The translations under genes and the position numbers were made by a program. The notes under the pieces were generated by a model. It saw nothing but the letters and a program-made list of their open reading frames with translations. It ran no database searches and was not told the origin of the DNA. Shown here in pieces: positions 45,201 through 53,630 of a stretch of DNA of 64,000 bases; positions within the stretch are counted from its first letter, which is position 1; each line of letters begins with the position of its first letter. The DNA is from Chitinophagaceae bacterium (GTDB lineage Bacteria; Bacteroidota; Bacteroidia; Chitinophagales; Chitinophagaceae): contig CANFHA010000003.1 of the NCBI GenBank assembly GCA_947446645.1, positions 124,001 to 188,000 of the forward strand. Direction: 5' to 3'.

Positions 45201-45879
45201 CAATAATGATCTGGAGCAGTTTTCATACATCGTATCTCACAACTTGCGCGCTCCAGTGGCCAACATACTGGGGCTGGTGGATATTATGCAGAACATTGGT
45301 ATAGAAAAAGAGGAGGCGGAAAGCGTTACCAAATTCCTGGGTACTGCAGCAGAAAAGCTGGACCATGTGATCAAAGACATAAATGATATACTGGAAGTGA
45401 AAAATGACCTGAACGGGCTGCGTGAAAAGGTCAATTTTGATAGCCTGCTAAAAAGCCTGAGGTCAGGTATTGAAAACAATGTCAGTGATGATCTGCTGAA
45501 TATTAAAAGCGATTTTTCCGCCGTGCAGGAAATAAATACTGTGAAAACATACATCTACAGTATCTTTTTCAACCTTATCTCAAACAGCATCAAATACCGC
45601 AGACCCGGTGCTGCACTGCTGATAGATATTTCGAGCAGCAGAGTAAACAACAGAGTCCGGCTAATCTTTAAAGACAACGGCCTGGGGATAGACCTTGGGA
45701 AAAATGGCCGTGATATTTTCGGACTGTACAAGAGATTCCATCACCAGATAGAAGGCAAAGGGATGGGATTGTTCATGGTAAAAACCCAGGTGGAGATACT
45801 GGGAGGGAAGATATCTGTAGAAAGCGAAGTGAATGCAGGTGCCACTTTCACCATAGAATTTGATGAGAAGGTCAGCTAA
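42202..45879 (+). CDS. Hybrid sensor histidine kinase: REC, five PAS, GAF, HisKA, HATPase
   Basis: A 1225-residue soluble kinase, no membrane segment. Residues 1-120 form a receiver with Asp55 (TDILMPD) and Lys108. PAS domains start near 174, 301, 431 and 563; a GAF-like domain spans about 695-850 and a fifth PAS about 867-985. HisKA has His1013 (YIVSHNLRAPVANILGL). HATPase has the N box FNLISNSIKYR, G1 DNGLGID and G2 KGMGLFMVKTQ. PAS 1, 2 and 4 share IHPDD/FHPDD, RHKxGxYxWxEG and NLLxDENV, so arose by duplication. The N-terminal receiver may gate the kinase. Confidence 0.92.
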   Translation: MKEKIKILLVEDNQVSLELGKEILETAEYEVVAAHNGAEALKLLPCHNISVIITDILMPDIDGYSLCYQVRTNKEYNAIPIIIYSATYISQNDEELALEIGADKYIRKPASIELLLETIKDIIASPRKLEYKITGQHELSEITRIYNSQFIEKLESKNRELEEAKHKILESEQRFRAIIENSFEAIVLRDHRGAVVYQSPGAEKITGYTTEELKDTGLASFIHPDDMEQVMARMETVRRNPKKPVHGINRIRHKSGRYIWIEGYTANLLEDENVKAMVGNFRDITERKLSEEKLEKRELRFKALLENNVDAISLLDEHGKITYHSPGAERLLGYTPEEILGSQGIDFFHPDDVQGVRERLVTALKNPGMPIFRTNRLRHKDGHYIWVDGTTTNLLHDENIRAFVGNFHDITERKLAEAKSEENDRRLAAERARFSNLFLQAPSCICILAGPDHVYEMANPLYLQITGKKDIIGKTAEEVFPELVEQGFLGLLGNVYKTGLPFSGKEAFIQLDVLENGELTDQYMDFVYQPYKDDNGKVEGIFFFANLVTEQVLARKKTEQNENHFRALVENATDLVVKTDEQGRITYVSPAHVKLTGCSVQEILGRSFFSFQHPDYVQELKQKFKELLASPGVPMPRVSRFRRRDGTYSWVEGTVINLLNDENVKGIVCNFHDISDSKLAEQKLIHANRLYVFISQINQIIVHITDKAELYREACRIAITIGKYQMAWIGEVDVPNKRISLVDSCGIAQGDVYLFDNVRYEDKGPQDRAITSGEYYVCNNVQQDLETVGWKPFAAMYSLRSCMVLPIKCAGVTVATFNLYSSEQNLFDEQEIALLREVAGDISFALDVFEKEKKRQRMEQELIHSEMRLKQAQAIAHVGSWELDYISGAAIWSDEFCKIYGLSPLDNRQTFQTWISFIHPDDVAYTKQVLNDARKASSNFAFHHRIIIGDGEIRHIYSQAEFVFDHANNPVMLHGVAHDITKMKKAELERTKIIADMVQRNNDLEQFSYIVSHNLRAPVANILGLVDIMQNIGIEKEEAESVTKFLGTAAEKLDHVIKDINDILEVKNDLNGLREKVNFDSLLKSLRSGIENNVSDDLLNIKSDFSAVQEINTVKTYIYSIFFNLISNSIKYRRPGAALLIDISSSRVNNRVRLIFKDNGLGIDLGKNGRDIFGLYKRFHHQIEGKGMGLFMVKTQVEILGGKISVESEVNAGATFTIEFDEKVS

Positions 45880-46210
45880 TGTGTTCAAATAAGCCCGCAG
45901 GATATCCACAATTGCCCTATAAACATTTCGTGTTGCAGCATATTATTTTGCACCGTAAATTTGTGATTGATTTCGGTGTTTTACTCGATCATGGGCGGGT
46001 TTGTACCTGTTTTTTTAACGGAAATGCAACCGCAAAAACCCGCAATTTATAAATAGTAAATTGCTGATAATCAATCATAATGTGTGCAATTTTCTTTTTT
46101 CGGAACACCCGCAAAGAGCATAGATGTTATCCGGAACTCTTTGATTATTTTGCAACTGAACTTGCGAACTTGACTCACAGTTTTTGAATTTTAATTTTTG
46201 AATTTAGATA
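45880..46210. other. Intergenic region before the thiolase gene
   Basis: About 330 A/T-rich bases with no gene. It contains GCGGGTTTG (about 45998) and a distant CAAAAACCCGC, a possible long hairpin, and two copies of ATTATTTTGCA (about 45945 and 46145), weak -7-like elements. A reverse-oriented heptad tract (tttttga, attttaa, tttttga; 46181-46201) ends just before the start codon. Confidence 0.45.
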
Positions 46211-47416
46211 ATGAAAGAAGCATATATAGTAGACGGCATTCGTACTCCAATTGGCAATTTCAGAGGTGCGCTCTCAAATATGCGCACCGATGACCTGGCC
46301 GCATATATAATGCGCAAACTGGTGGAGCGCAACCCATCTATACCGGCAGAAGCAATTGACGATGTGATCTTTGGCTGCGCCAACCAGGCGGGTGAAGACA
46401 ACCGCAACGTAGCGCGAATGGCGTTGCTGCTGGCAGGTATACCCTATACTGTGCCGGGCGAAACGGTGAACAGGCTTTGCGCATCGGGCATGTCGGCGGT
46501 GATAAGTGCGGCGAATGCCATACAGGCCGGGAACGGTGATGTGTTTATAGCCGGTGGCGTAGAGCATATGACACGTGGTCCGTGGGTGATCTCCAAGACA
46601 TCACAACCCTTCGGACAGGACGCGCAGATGTTCGACTCCAGTTTTGGCTGGCGTTTCATAAACCCGAAGATGCATGAAATGTATGGCACGGATGCCATGG
46701 GCGTGACGGCAGAGAACCTTGCCGAAATGTATAACATAAGCCGTGAAGACCAGGATGCATTTGCATATCACTCGCAGATGAAGGCTGCTGCGGCACAAAG
46801 CGCGGGCAGGCTGGCGGAAGAAATAGTGGCGGTGGAGATACCCGGGAAAAAAGGAGATGTACAGATAGTGGATAAGGATGAATTCCTGAAACCATCTACT
46901 ACAATAGAAAAGTTGGGACAGTTGAAGACCGCCTTTAAGAAGAATGGCACCGTTACTGCGGGCAATTCATCCGGGCTGAATGACGGCGCTGCTGCGCTGT
47001 TCATAGTATCCGGAGATGCCGTGAAGAACTATAATCTTACACCCAAAGCAAAAATACTAAGCTCGGCGGTAGTAGGCGTAGAGCCACGCATCATGGGCAT
47101 AGGTCCTGTTGGCGCCACTAATAAGGCATTGGCAAAAGCCGGCCTTACGCTCAACGATATAGACGTTATAGAATTGAACGAGGCATTTGCGGCTCAAAGC
47201 CTGGCCGTAACCCGCCAGCTTGGACTTGCAGACAATGACCCCCGTGTGAACCCGAATGGCGGTGCTATAGCTATAGGCCACCCGCTGGGCATGAGCGGTG
47301 CGCGCATCATAAACTCTGCGGCAATAGAATTGAAGAAGCGTGGTAAGAAATATGCACTGGCTACTATGTGCATAGGGCTGGGGCAGGGGTATGCGGTAAT
47401 TATTGAGCGGGTGTAG
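46211..47416 (+). CDS. Acetyl-CoA C-acyltransferase (thiolase)
   Basis: A 401-residue thiolase catalysing cleavage of 3-oxoacyl-CoA or the reverse condensation. Active-site Cys90 in NRLCASGM, NEAFAAQ, GHPLGMSGAR (His) and the second Cys in ATMCIGLGQG. Overall sequence (IPYTVPGETVNRLCASGM; SFGWRFINPKMHEMYGTDAM) is closest in feel to beta-ketoadipyl-CoA/3-ketoacyl-CoA thiolases of the PcaF/FadA type. No beta-oxidation or aromatic-degradation gene is adjacent, so the pathway is not fixed by context. Confidence 0.93.
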   Translation: MKEAYIVDGIRTPIGNFRGALSNMRTDDLAAYIMRKLVERNPSIPAEAIDDVIFGCANQAGEDNRNVARMALLLAGIPYTVPGETVNRLCASGMSAVISAANAIQAGNGDVFIAGGVEHMTRGPWVISKTSQPFGQDAQMFDSSFGWRFINPKMHEMYGTDAMGVTAENLAEMYNISREDQDAFAYHSQMKAAAAQSAGRLAEEIVAVEIPGKKGDVQIVDKDEFLKPSTTIEKLGQLKTAFKKNGTVTAGNSSGLNDGAAALFIVSGDAVKNYNLTPKAKILSSAVVGVEPRIMGIGPVGATNKALAKAGLTLNDIDVIELNEAFAAQSLAVTRQLGLADNDPRVNPNGGAIAIGHPLGMSGARIINSAAIELKKRGKKYALATMCIGLGQGYAVIIERV

Positions 47417-47707
47417 GATAGATTTGTTCACCTGCTTCGCAAAATTAATTCCCACGAAAACCTGTGTGGCAATACAAAAAATTGTATTGCCGCCTTTGAC
47501 CAGGAGCCCTCATCCCAATCACCATTGAATGCGGCAACTCTAGAGGCAAATCAATGGCTTTGCCTGACCGTTACAGTTTTGGCTGTAATGCTGGCTTTAT
47601 ATTACGCTAAAGACGATAGGACATCCTTTGTCCTGCAAATCCTGATCCGTGTTGAATATTACTGATTTTGTTTTTACATTGCATATAACTATAGTCTAAA
47701 ATAAAAA
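47417..47707. other. Intergenic region with dyads
   Basis: About 290 bases. GGCAATACAA (47468-47477) and TTGTATTGCC (47482-47491) form a perfect stem without a T run. GGACATCC/TTTGTCC near 47620-47634 is a second short dyad. No gene seen. Confidence 0.4.
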
Positions 47708-49651
47708 GTGGCAAAAAAGAAACCAATACAAAGGGCGGAACCGCCTAAAGCGGCACCCCAGGTACCCAATAAAACAGCCCGGCAGCCGGAAGCCAAAACA
47801 CCAATGGCCATGACTGATAAATGGTATATCATTATACTAATGGCAGTAGTGTTTGCCGTAAACGCGCGCACTATTGGTTATGAATATACCTACGATGATG
47901 CTGTATTTACTTCAAAAGGCAACCTGATAGACCTGCCGGAAATGGGGGGCATCCACTGTATACCCGCGCTGTTTACCCACGGCAAAAACTACTGTTTTGA
48001 TAAAAGCAATAATGGCTCTTACCGCCCTTTACTGCCGGCAACCTTCGCTGTAGAACATGCTATATTGGGTGACTTTAACCCTACTTTCAGCCATTTTGTG
48101 AACCTCGTATTGGCCTGCCTGCTTGTGATGCTGCTGTACAAGTTGCTGCGCCGGATGTTCCCGGCATATTCTGCCTATGTGCCTTTTCTGATACTCTTGC
48201 TCTTTGAGCTGCACCCCATACATACAGAAGTGATGGCCAGTGTGAAGAGCCGTGATGAGATTATTGCGCTAATATTCAGCGTACTGAGTATGCTGCAAAC
48301 ATTTAAGTACATAGAGGACAATAAAGCAGGCCACTTAGTGCTGTCCGGCGTCTACTTTTTCATTGCCCTGCTGGCTAAGGAAAGCCCGGTCTGTTTTATT
48401 GCCATTGCACCGCTTAGCGTTTACTTTTTTACTTCTGCCAATATCAAAAAGATACTCATTTCGTCTATTCCATACTATGCCATGATATTCCTGTTTTTGC
48501 TGATACGCCACTTTATACTTGAAGCAGAAGCGGGGGATGTGTCTATCACGGAGAATACATTTGCAGGCATCACCGATTTTAGCCACAAGATCGGCACCAT
48601 ACTTATTATCCAGCTCAAATACCTTGAGTTGCTCATACTCCCACATCCGCTTTCTTTCGACTATTCTTACAATCAAATACCTATTACCAGTATTACCAAT
48701 TATGTCGCCATCATATCCCTGGCCATATTCACGGGCTTATTTGTTTATGCCATTGCTACCTTTAAGAATAAAAACGTCTTTGCCTACTGCATTCTGTTCT
48801 ATTTCTTTGCCATGGGCGTAACTTCAGGCTTGCTGATACGGATAGGCGCTACCGCCGGTGAGCGCTTTATATTCATTGGTTCGCTGGCTTTTTGTATTGC
48901 GGCTGTTTTACTGCTTGCAAAACTATTTAAGTCAGATCTTGCCACACTCACCTATGAGCATTCACGTACCCTTTCTTATACCCTCATTGTAATTTCAGTA
49001 TTGTATGCGGGCAAAACAATAGCAAGGAATGAAGACTGGAGCAGCAACATGGCGCTCTTTAGGAGTGGGGTAGTTACCGCGCCTAACAGCTGGCGCAGTA
49101 CAAACTGCCTGGCTGTGGAATACAAGCGCATGGCCACCGCAGAGACTAACCCACAGGTACAGCTCACTGAGTGTGATTCGTCTATTAAATATTACAAACA
49201 GTCTATCGCTATTTATCCATTAAAAGCCGATACCCATGCCGACCTTGGGGCTGTTTATTTTATGATGAAGAATTTTGACTCATCAATTGTTTATCTGAAC
49301 AATGCACTGAGATTAAACCCTAAACTGGCAAATGCCGCTGGCAACATGGGCACGATATACATGAACAGCAGCAGGTTTGATATGGCATTGAAATATTACC
49401 TGATGGTAGTAAATAATGACAAGGCGAACATTGATGCGACCTATATCTTAGCGCAGTTTAATGCCGGCGCTTGCTATTACAACCTGCAGAAAAAAGATTC
49501 GGCGATAATGTTATTTAAGAAATCCTATCAAACATCTCCGGACTATAACGACCATAGGGCGGTGGGATATGTGGCGCAAATATATAGGGAGCAGGGCAAC
49601 CTGGATTCTGCAACGAAGTATGAATCACTGGCAAGGCAGTTTAAGAAATAA
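47708..49651 (+). CDS. GT-C-type membrane protein with C-terminal TPRs (TMTC-like)
   Basis: A 647-residue protein starting at GTG 47708. Short Lys/Pro-rich cytosolic N-terminus, then about 10 membrane segments. The first loop has the acidic pair in YEYTYDDAVFTSKGN expected of GT-C transferases, and ELHPIHTEVMASVKSRDEII matches the TMTC/DUF1736 signature. The C-terminal 200 residues are TPR repeats (ADTHADLGAVYFMMKNFDSS; LANAAGNMGTIYMNSSRFDM). Probably transfers a sugar from a lipid carrier to an exported substrate; donor and acceptor unknown. The next gene starts 3 bases after its stop. Confidence 0.78.
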   Translation: MAKKKPIQRAEPPKAAPQVPNKTARQPEAKTPMAMTDKWYIIILMAVVFAVNARTIGYEYTYDDAVFTSKGNLIDLPEMGGIHCIPALFTHGKNYCFDKSNNGSYRPLLPATFAVEHAILGDFNPTFSHFVNLVLACLLVMLLYKLLRRMFPAYSAYVPFLILLLFELHPIHTEVMASVKSRDEIIALIFSVLSMLQTFKYIEDNKAGHLVLSGVYFFIALLAKESPVCFIAIAPLSVYFFTSANIKKILISSIPYYAMIFLFLLIRHFILEAEAGDVSITENTFAGITDFSHKIGTILIIQLKYLELLILPHPLSFDYSYNQIPITSITNYVAIISLAIFTGLFVYAIATFKNKNVFAYCILFYFFAMGVTSGLLIRIGATAGERFIFIGSLAFCIAAVLLLAKLFKSDLATLTYEHSRTLSYTLIVISVLYAGKTIARNEDWSSNMALFRSGVVTAPNSWRSTNCLAVEYKRMATAETNPQVQLTECDSSIKYYKQSIAIYPLKADTHADLGAVYFMMKNFDSSIVYLNNALRLNPKLANAAGNMGTIYMNSSRFDMALKYYLMVVNNDKANIDATYILAQFNAGACYYNLQKKDSAIMLFKKSYQTSPDYNDHRAVGYVAQIYREQGNLDSATKYESLARQFKK

Positions 49652-49654
49652 GAA

Positions 49655-51295
49655 ATGAAAAAAGTAAAAAATGAAACCCCAAAGGCGGAGGTTATAGCAT
49701 TCAGTGAACAACCTGCAAATAATGTGCTATCCCAGTATTTACCGGGTATCATATTGTTCGTCCTTCTGCTCATTGCAGGTATCGCTACCTATAAAGACTA
49801 TGGCATGGGGTGGGATGAGCCGGCACAGCGCGGCCCTGGCCTCCTCAGCTTCAATTACATCTATCATGGTAGTAAGGAGCTTTTTCTCACCCCTTCAGAC
49901 AATCACGGGGCGGGCTATGAGCTGTTGCTCATATTTATTGAAAAAGGGCTCAGGTTAAAAGACCCGAAGGCCATCTATGAAATGAGGCATATTGTTACCA
50001 ATGTGTTTTTCCTCATCAGTTGCCTGTTTGCTTATGTGCTGGTGCTACGCCTCTTTAAAGACAAATGGCTGGCAACACTCGCTTTCCTGATGCTTGCACT
50101 TAATCCCCGCCTGTATGGACATTCCTTTTTCAACAGTAAGGATATGCCCTTTTTGTTCATGGTCATCATTATGCTTGCACTTTGCCAGATGGCATTTGAA
50201 AAGCAGAAAAAATGGCTGTTTCTGTTGCTCGGCATTGCCGCAGGGTACGCCACCAGTATAAGGATAATGGGCATCATGCACTTCCTGTTCATCATGGGCT
50301 TTTTAGTTATTGACATGCTTGCCGATATGAAGAAAAAAGAGAAGCCCACAAAACAGCTTATACATATGGGCCTTTTCATGGTAGGCTACTTTGTGCTGCT
50401 CTACATATCATGGCCATATATATGGAGGTCGCCGATAAAGACATTTGGTGAGTCGTTCAGTAAAATGGCCAGTTTCGACTGGCATGTATCTGTATTGTTC
50501 CAGGGGCAAATGATCCAATCTACCAAAATACCGTGGGATTACTTCCCGGTATGGTTCATGATATCCAATCCGCTGCTATGGCTTGCCGCAGGCGTCGCGG
50601 GTGCCTGTCTTATCGCCTATGCTTTTATAAAAAAACCAATCGCTTTTTTCCAGAATACACCGGAGCGCAACTTTGCATTGTACCTCGCTACCTTTCTTGC
50701 GCCAATTTTCGCAGTCATCCTGCTACACTCCGTGATCTATGACGACTGGCGGCACCTTTATTTCGTATACCCGCCATTTGTGTTCATGGCCATTTACGCT
50801 ATCCATAAGTTTTGGAAGGGCAAAATGAAAATGGTACTGCAGATAGTTTGCGGCTTACAACTTGCCGGCCTTGTCTTTTTTATGGTACGGAACCACCCGT
50901 TCCCTCAAGTGTATTTCAACCCCCTGGTATCCCATGAAGATGAATACCTGCGCCGCAATTACGATTTTGAATACTGGGGCTGCGGCTATAAGCAGGGGTT
51001 GGATTATATTATCGCCAATGACACATCACGCCATGTAAAAATATGCTGTCAGTACCCAACCCCGCTCAATAATAACATACTTATGCTGCCGGCAAACCAA
51101 CGCGATCGTTTTGTATGGACCACCGATGCCCGTGATGCCGATTATTTCATAACCAATTTCCGTTTGCACCCGGAGGATTATCCAGATGATAAAAACCCTT
51201 CTACAAATATATACTACGAGATACAGGCAGAGAACAGCACCGTGATGCGGCTATACAACCCAAATGGAAAAAAGAAGCAAGCTATTGGTAGATAG
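49655..51295 (+). CDS. GT-C (GT39/ArnT-like) glycosyltransferase
   Basis: A 546-residue polytopic membrane protein with about 10-11 hydrophobic segments. The first periplasmic loop carries YGMGWDEPAQR, an acidic motif like the catalytic site of GT39/ArnT-type enzymes. NPRLYGHSFFNSKDMPFLF is also typical. The C-terminal soluble part ends in a mixed domain with several Cys (WGCGYKQGL, VKICCQYP). It is almost certainly co-transcribed with the TMTC-like gene (3-base gap). Confidence 0.8.
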   Translation: MKKVKNETPKAEVIAFSEQPANNVLSQYLPGIILFVLLLIAGIATYKDYGMGWDEPAQRGPGLLSFNYIYHGSKELFLTPSDNHGAGYELLLIFIEKGLRLKDPKAIYEMRHIVTNVFFLISCLFAYVLVLRLFKDKWLATLAFLMLALNPRLYGHSFFNSKDMPFLFMVIIMLALCQMAFEKQKKWLFLLLGIAAGYATSIRIMGIMHFLFIMGFLVIDMLADMKKKEKPTKQLIHMGLFMVGYFVLLYISWPYIWRSPIKTFGESFSKMASFDWHVSVLFQGQMIQSTKIPWDYFPVWFMISNPLLWLAAGVAGACLIAYAFIKKPIAFFQNTPERNFALYLATFLAPIFAVILLHSVIYDDWRHLYFVYPPFVFMAIYAIHKFWKGKMKMVLQIVCGLQLAGLVFFMVRNHPFPQVYFNPLVSHEDEYLRRNYDFEYWGCGYKQGLDYIIANDTSRHVKICCQYPTPLNNNILMLPANQRDRFVWTTDARDADYFITNFRLHPEDYPDDKNPSTNIYYEIQAENSTVMRLYNPNGKKKQAIGR

Positions 51296-51393
51296 GTTTG
51301 GAGATCTTGAGGGGTGTCAGATATATGTTACCCCAAATTTGGAGGTGTTGGATGTTCTGATAGATATTCTACACTGAATTTTAGAGGTACTAC

Positions 51394-51421
51394 GTAGAGA
51401 CGCAATGCATTGCGTCTCTAC
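51394..51421. repeat. 28-bp perfect palindrome (REP-like)
   Basis: GTAGAGACGCAATG followed immediately by its exact reverse complement. It lies between the convergent glycosyltransferase and hemW genes, where it may also form a cruciform or terminator. It resembles widely dispersed palindromes in other bacterial genomes (from memory). Confidence 0.8.
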
Positions 51422-51446
51422 ACGATGAAAATAAAAATAGGCCTAA

Positions 51447-52616
51447 TCAACCCTGTTCAGAAACAAACAACTCAGAAGCTATCCGGTCTGCGAATAATTT
51501 CCCTTCATTTGTAAGCAGTAGCTTCCGCTCATTTTGTACCAGCCATTTTTTCTCCTGGAACAGGTGGCTGCTTTTCTCCACCATGGTGGCGCAGGTGCTG
51601 TCCCATTCGCGGGCTACCTTGTCAAGGTCAAGCCCCCACATGGTGCGCAGGGAGGTCATTATATACTCGTTCAGGTGTGCAGTGAAGCTTAGCTGCTCTT
51701 CTTCAAACATCAGTTTATGCTCTTGTAAAATACCCTTTGCATACAGCGCATTATTGGCAACATTCCACCTGCGGGAAGTGCCGTTGAAGGAATGGGCTGA
51801 TGGCCCGATACCCAGGTAATGGTGCCCGCGCCAGTAGTTAGTATTGTGTACGGCATACCGGCCGGGCAGTGCAAGGTTGGATATTTCATAGTGCTCATAA
51901 CCCATTGCCGCTGCCTGTTCCATAAGTATCTCAAACTGCCCTGCGGCCTGCTCTGGATCTACAGGTGCTGCTTTCTTGTGGGCAATGGCATATTGCAGCG
52001 CTGTCTTATCTTCTACCGTCAGCGCATACGATGAGAAATGCGGTATGTTCAGCTCTTTTACTTTTGCAAGGTTCTGCTTCCATGCGGCATCTGTAAGGCC
52101 GGGCGTGCCATAGATGAGGTCTATGCTCAGATTGTCAAACCCCGCGTCCTGTGCCGCTTTTATGGCGTAGTCTGCCTGCTGTGTATTATGCGCGCGCTTC
52201 ATATACAGAAGGTCTTCTTCCCTGAACGACTGCACGCCTATGCTGAAACGGCTCACGGGAGTACCCCTCAATGCTTGTAGATAGTGCTTATCAAGGTCAT
52301 CTGGGTTTGCCTCTAGCGTACATTCTTTAAGTTCTTCTACTTTGTAGTATTTCAGAATGGCATCAAAGAGCCTGTTGATGTCATCGGCAGACAAAAGCGA
52401 CGGTGTGCCCCCACCAAAGTATACGGTCTCCACAGGTATATCCTGCAGGTATTCACGTTGCATCTCTATTTCCCTCAACATTGCCTGCAATACATCTTCC
52501 TTATATTTTAATGAAGTGGAAAAATGAAAATTGCAATACACACATGCCTGCTTGCAGAAGGGGATGTGCAGGTAGATCCCCGCTGTGTGCGGTACAGTGC
52601 CTTTAACGGATAACAT
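51447..52616 (-). CDS. hemW: HemW, radical SAM heme chaperone
   Basis: A 389-residue radical SAM protein of the HemN-like group. GIYLHIPFCKQACVYCNFHF holds C21-x3-C25-x2-C28 and lacks the extra Cys after the cluster motif typical of true HemN; FGGGTPSLL and FSIGVQSFREEDL follow. HemW binds heme and delivers it to respiratory enzymes; relatives are often misnamed coproporphyrinogen oxidase. ATG 52616 is chosen because a TACCTTTG -7 box ends 5 bases upstream, inside a longer possible frame. Confidence 0.88.
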   Translation of the reverse strand: MLSVKGTVPHTAGIYLHIPFCKQACVYCNFHFSTSLKYKEDVLQAMLREIEMQREYLQDIPVETVYFGGGTPSLLSADDINRLFDAILKYYKVEELKECTLEANPDDLDKHYLQALRGTPVSRFSIGVQSFREEDLLYMKRAHNTQQADYAIKAAQDAGFDNLSIDLIYGTPGLTDAAWKQNLAKVKELNIPHFSSYALTVEDKTALQYAIAHKKAAPVDPEQAAGQFEILMEQAAAMGYEHYEISNLALPGRYAVHNTNYWRGHHYLGIGPSAHSFNGTSRRWNVANNALYAKGILQEHKLMFEEEQLSFTAHLNEYIMTSLRTMWGLDLDKVAREWDSTCATMVEKSSHLFQEKKWLVQNERKLLLTNEGKLFADRIASELFVSEQG

Positions 52617-52621
52617 TGCCG

Positions 52622-52629
52622 CAAAGGTA
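52622..52629 (-). promoter_or_regulatory. -7 box (TACCTTTG) of hemW
   Basis: The minus strand reads TACCTTTG, 5 bases upstream of ATG 52616; implies a near-leaderless mRNA. Confidence 0.5.
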
Positions 52630-52666
52630 GTGTATTGAAAAATGGCTGCGGAGCGGGCTGCCACGA

Positions 52667-52694
52667 AAAAGCCACGCTCTGTAGCATGGCTTTT
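52667..52694 (-). terminator. Terminator after the His-rich protein gene
   Basis: AAAAGCCACGCT pairs with AGCATGGCTTTT (one internal mismatch), with a T run on the minus strand. Confidence 0.8.
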
Positions 52695-52734
52695 AAACTC
52701 CTTTTAAGACTTTTACGTCATCCCGGCTTGTACA

Positions 52735-53253
52735 TTAATGACCGTGGCCTTCATGACCATGGCCGTGCTCTCCGTTACCATGTTCTTTGTTACCATGGTT
52801 GCCATTATCCTTATGCCCGTTACCATGCCATTGCCCGTGCTCCGGGTGGTTTGGATTTTCACGATAGCGCTCTTCATGGCTATCACGGATCGGGTGCTGG
52901 TCATGTCGTCCCTTGTATTGAACATATTCTGTACGGTACCGGTCATGATGCATCCATGGTGATGGCTCATTTATAACCACCTTATGTGCACTGTACAGGT
53001 CGAAACTATTGTACTGCGGCGGTAAAGAATACCGGGTGATCCATTGCCCGCCATCATAATAAGTGTATTGTCGGCGTGGCACATCGTAATAGGCATCTAC
53101 ATCAGGAATGTAGTAATAGTCCACATGATCGTAGCCTACAGGGCCCCATACGGGCTGCATGCCTATGTTCACACTTACGCTTACCTGTGCACTGGCGTGT
53201 TGTGCAAAAAATGAGGCAATCACGACAGCAATTGAAAGAATTGGCTTTTTCAT
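52735..53253 (-). CDS. Exported protein with His/Gly/Asn-rich tail
   Basis: A 172-residue protein with a signal peptide (KKPILSIAVVIASFFAQHASAQ). A Tyr/Asp-rich middle (DHVDYYYIPDVDAYYDVPRR) is followed by a low-complexity tail of His, Gly, Asn and Glu (HPEHGQWHGNGHKDNGNHGN to the end EHGHGHEGHGH). Such tails commonly bind Ni, Zn or Cu ions; a metal role is inference. The middle resembles short secreted Bacteroidota proteins of unknown function. A terminator follows. Confidence 0.7.
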   Translation of the reverse strand: MKKPILSIAVVIASFFAQHASAQVSVSVNIGMQPVWGPVGYDHVDYYYIPDVDAYYDVPRRQYTYYDGGQWITRYSLPPQYNSFDLYSAHKVVINEPSPWMHHDRYRTEYVQYKGRHDQHPIRDSHEERYRENPNHPEHGQWHGNGHKDNGNHGNKEHGNGEHGHGHEGHGH

Positions 53254-53329
53254 ACCAATGCCCGCGGTAAAACCGTGCCATAACGATAGTTGTGAGGCGC
53301 TGTATGGCTAATTTAGAAAGATCCGGTTC

Positions 53330-53626
53330 CTACCTGCGATATTTCTTTCGTGGACTGCGTTTGTGGTGATAAATAGCAATTATTATCACTTTGCGTACCT
53401 GCTCCTCGATAAAATGGACAATGGTGTACGGATACCTGTTTGTACTCACTTCGTAATAATGACGGAATAGATTCTTATACCTGCGTGGATCGCTGCCAAT
53501 TATATCTAACTTATCATTTACAGCTTTGATAAATCCACTGGCCGCCAGAGTGCTTTGGGCTTCATACCAATTAATTGCTTCGATGTACTCATCGGCAGCA
53601 ATTTCGCGATAGGAGATCTCGTACAT
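53330..53626 (-). CDS. RelE/ParE-family toxin
   Basis: A 98-residue protein: YEISYREIAADEYIEAINWY strand-helix opening, helix FIKAVNDKLDIIG, then NRYPYTIVHFIEEQVRKVII and AIYHHKRSPRKKYRR. The HHxxSPxKKYR end is shared with the toxin at 17343. It follows the antitoxin by 4 bases on the same strand. Confidence 0.85.
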   Translation of the reverse strand: MYEISYREIAADEYIEAINWYEAQSTLAASGFIKAVNDKLDIIGSDPRRYKNLFRHYYEVSTNRYPYTIVHFIEEQVRKVIIIAIYHHKRSPRKKYRR

Positions 53627-53630
53627 TTAA

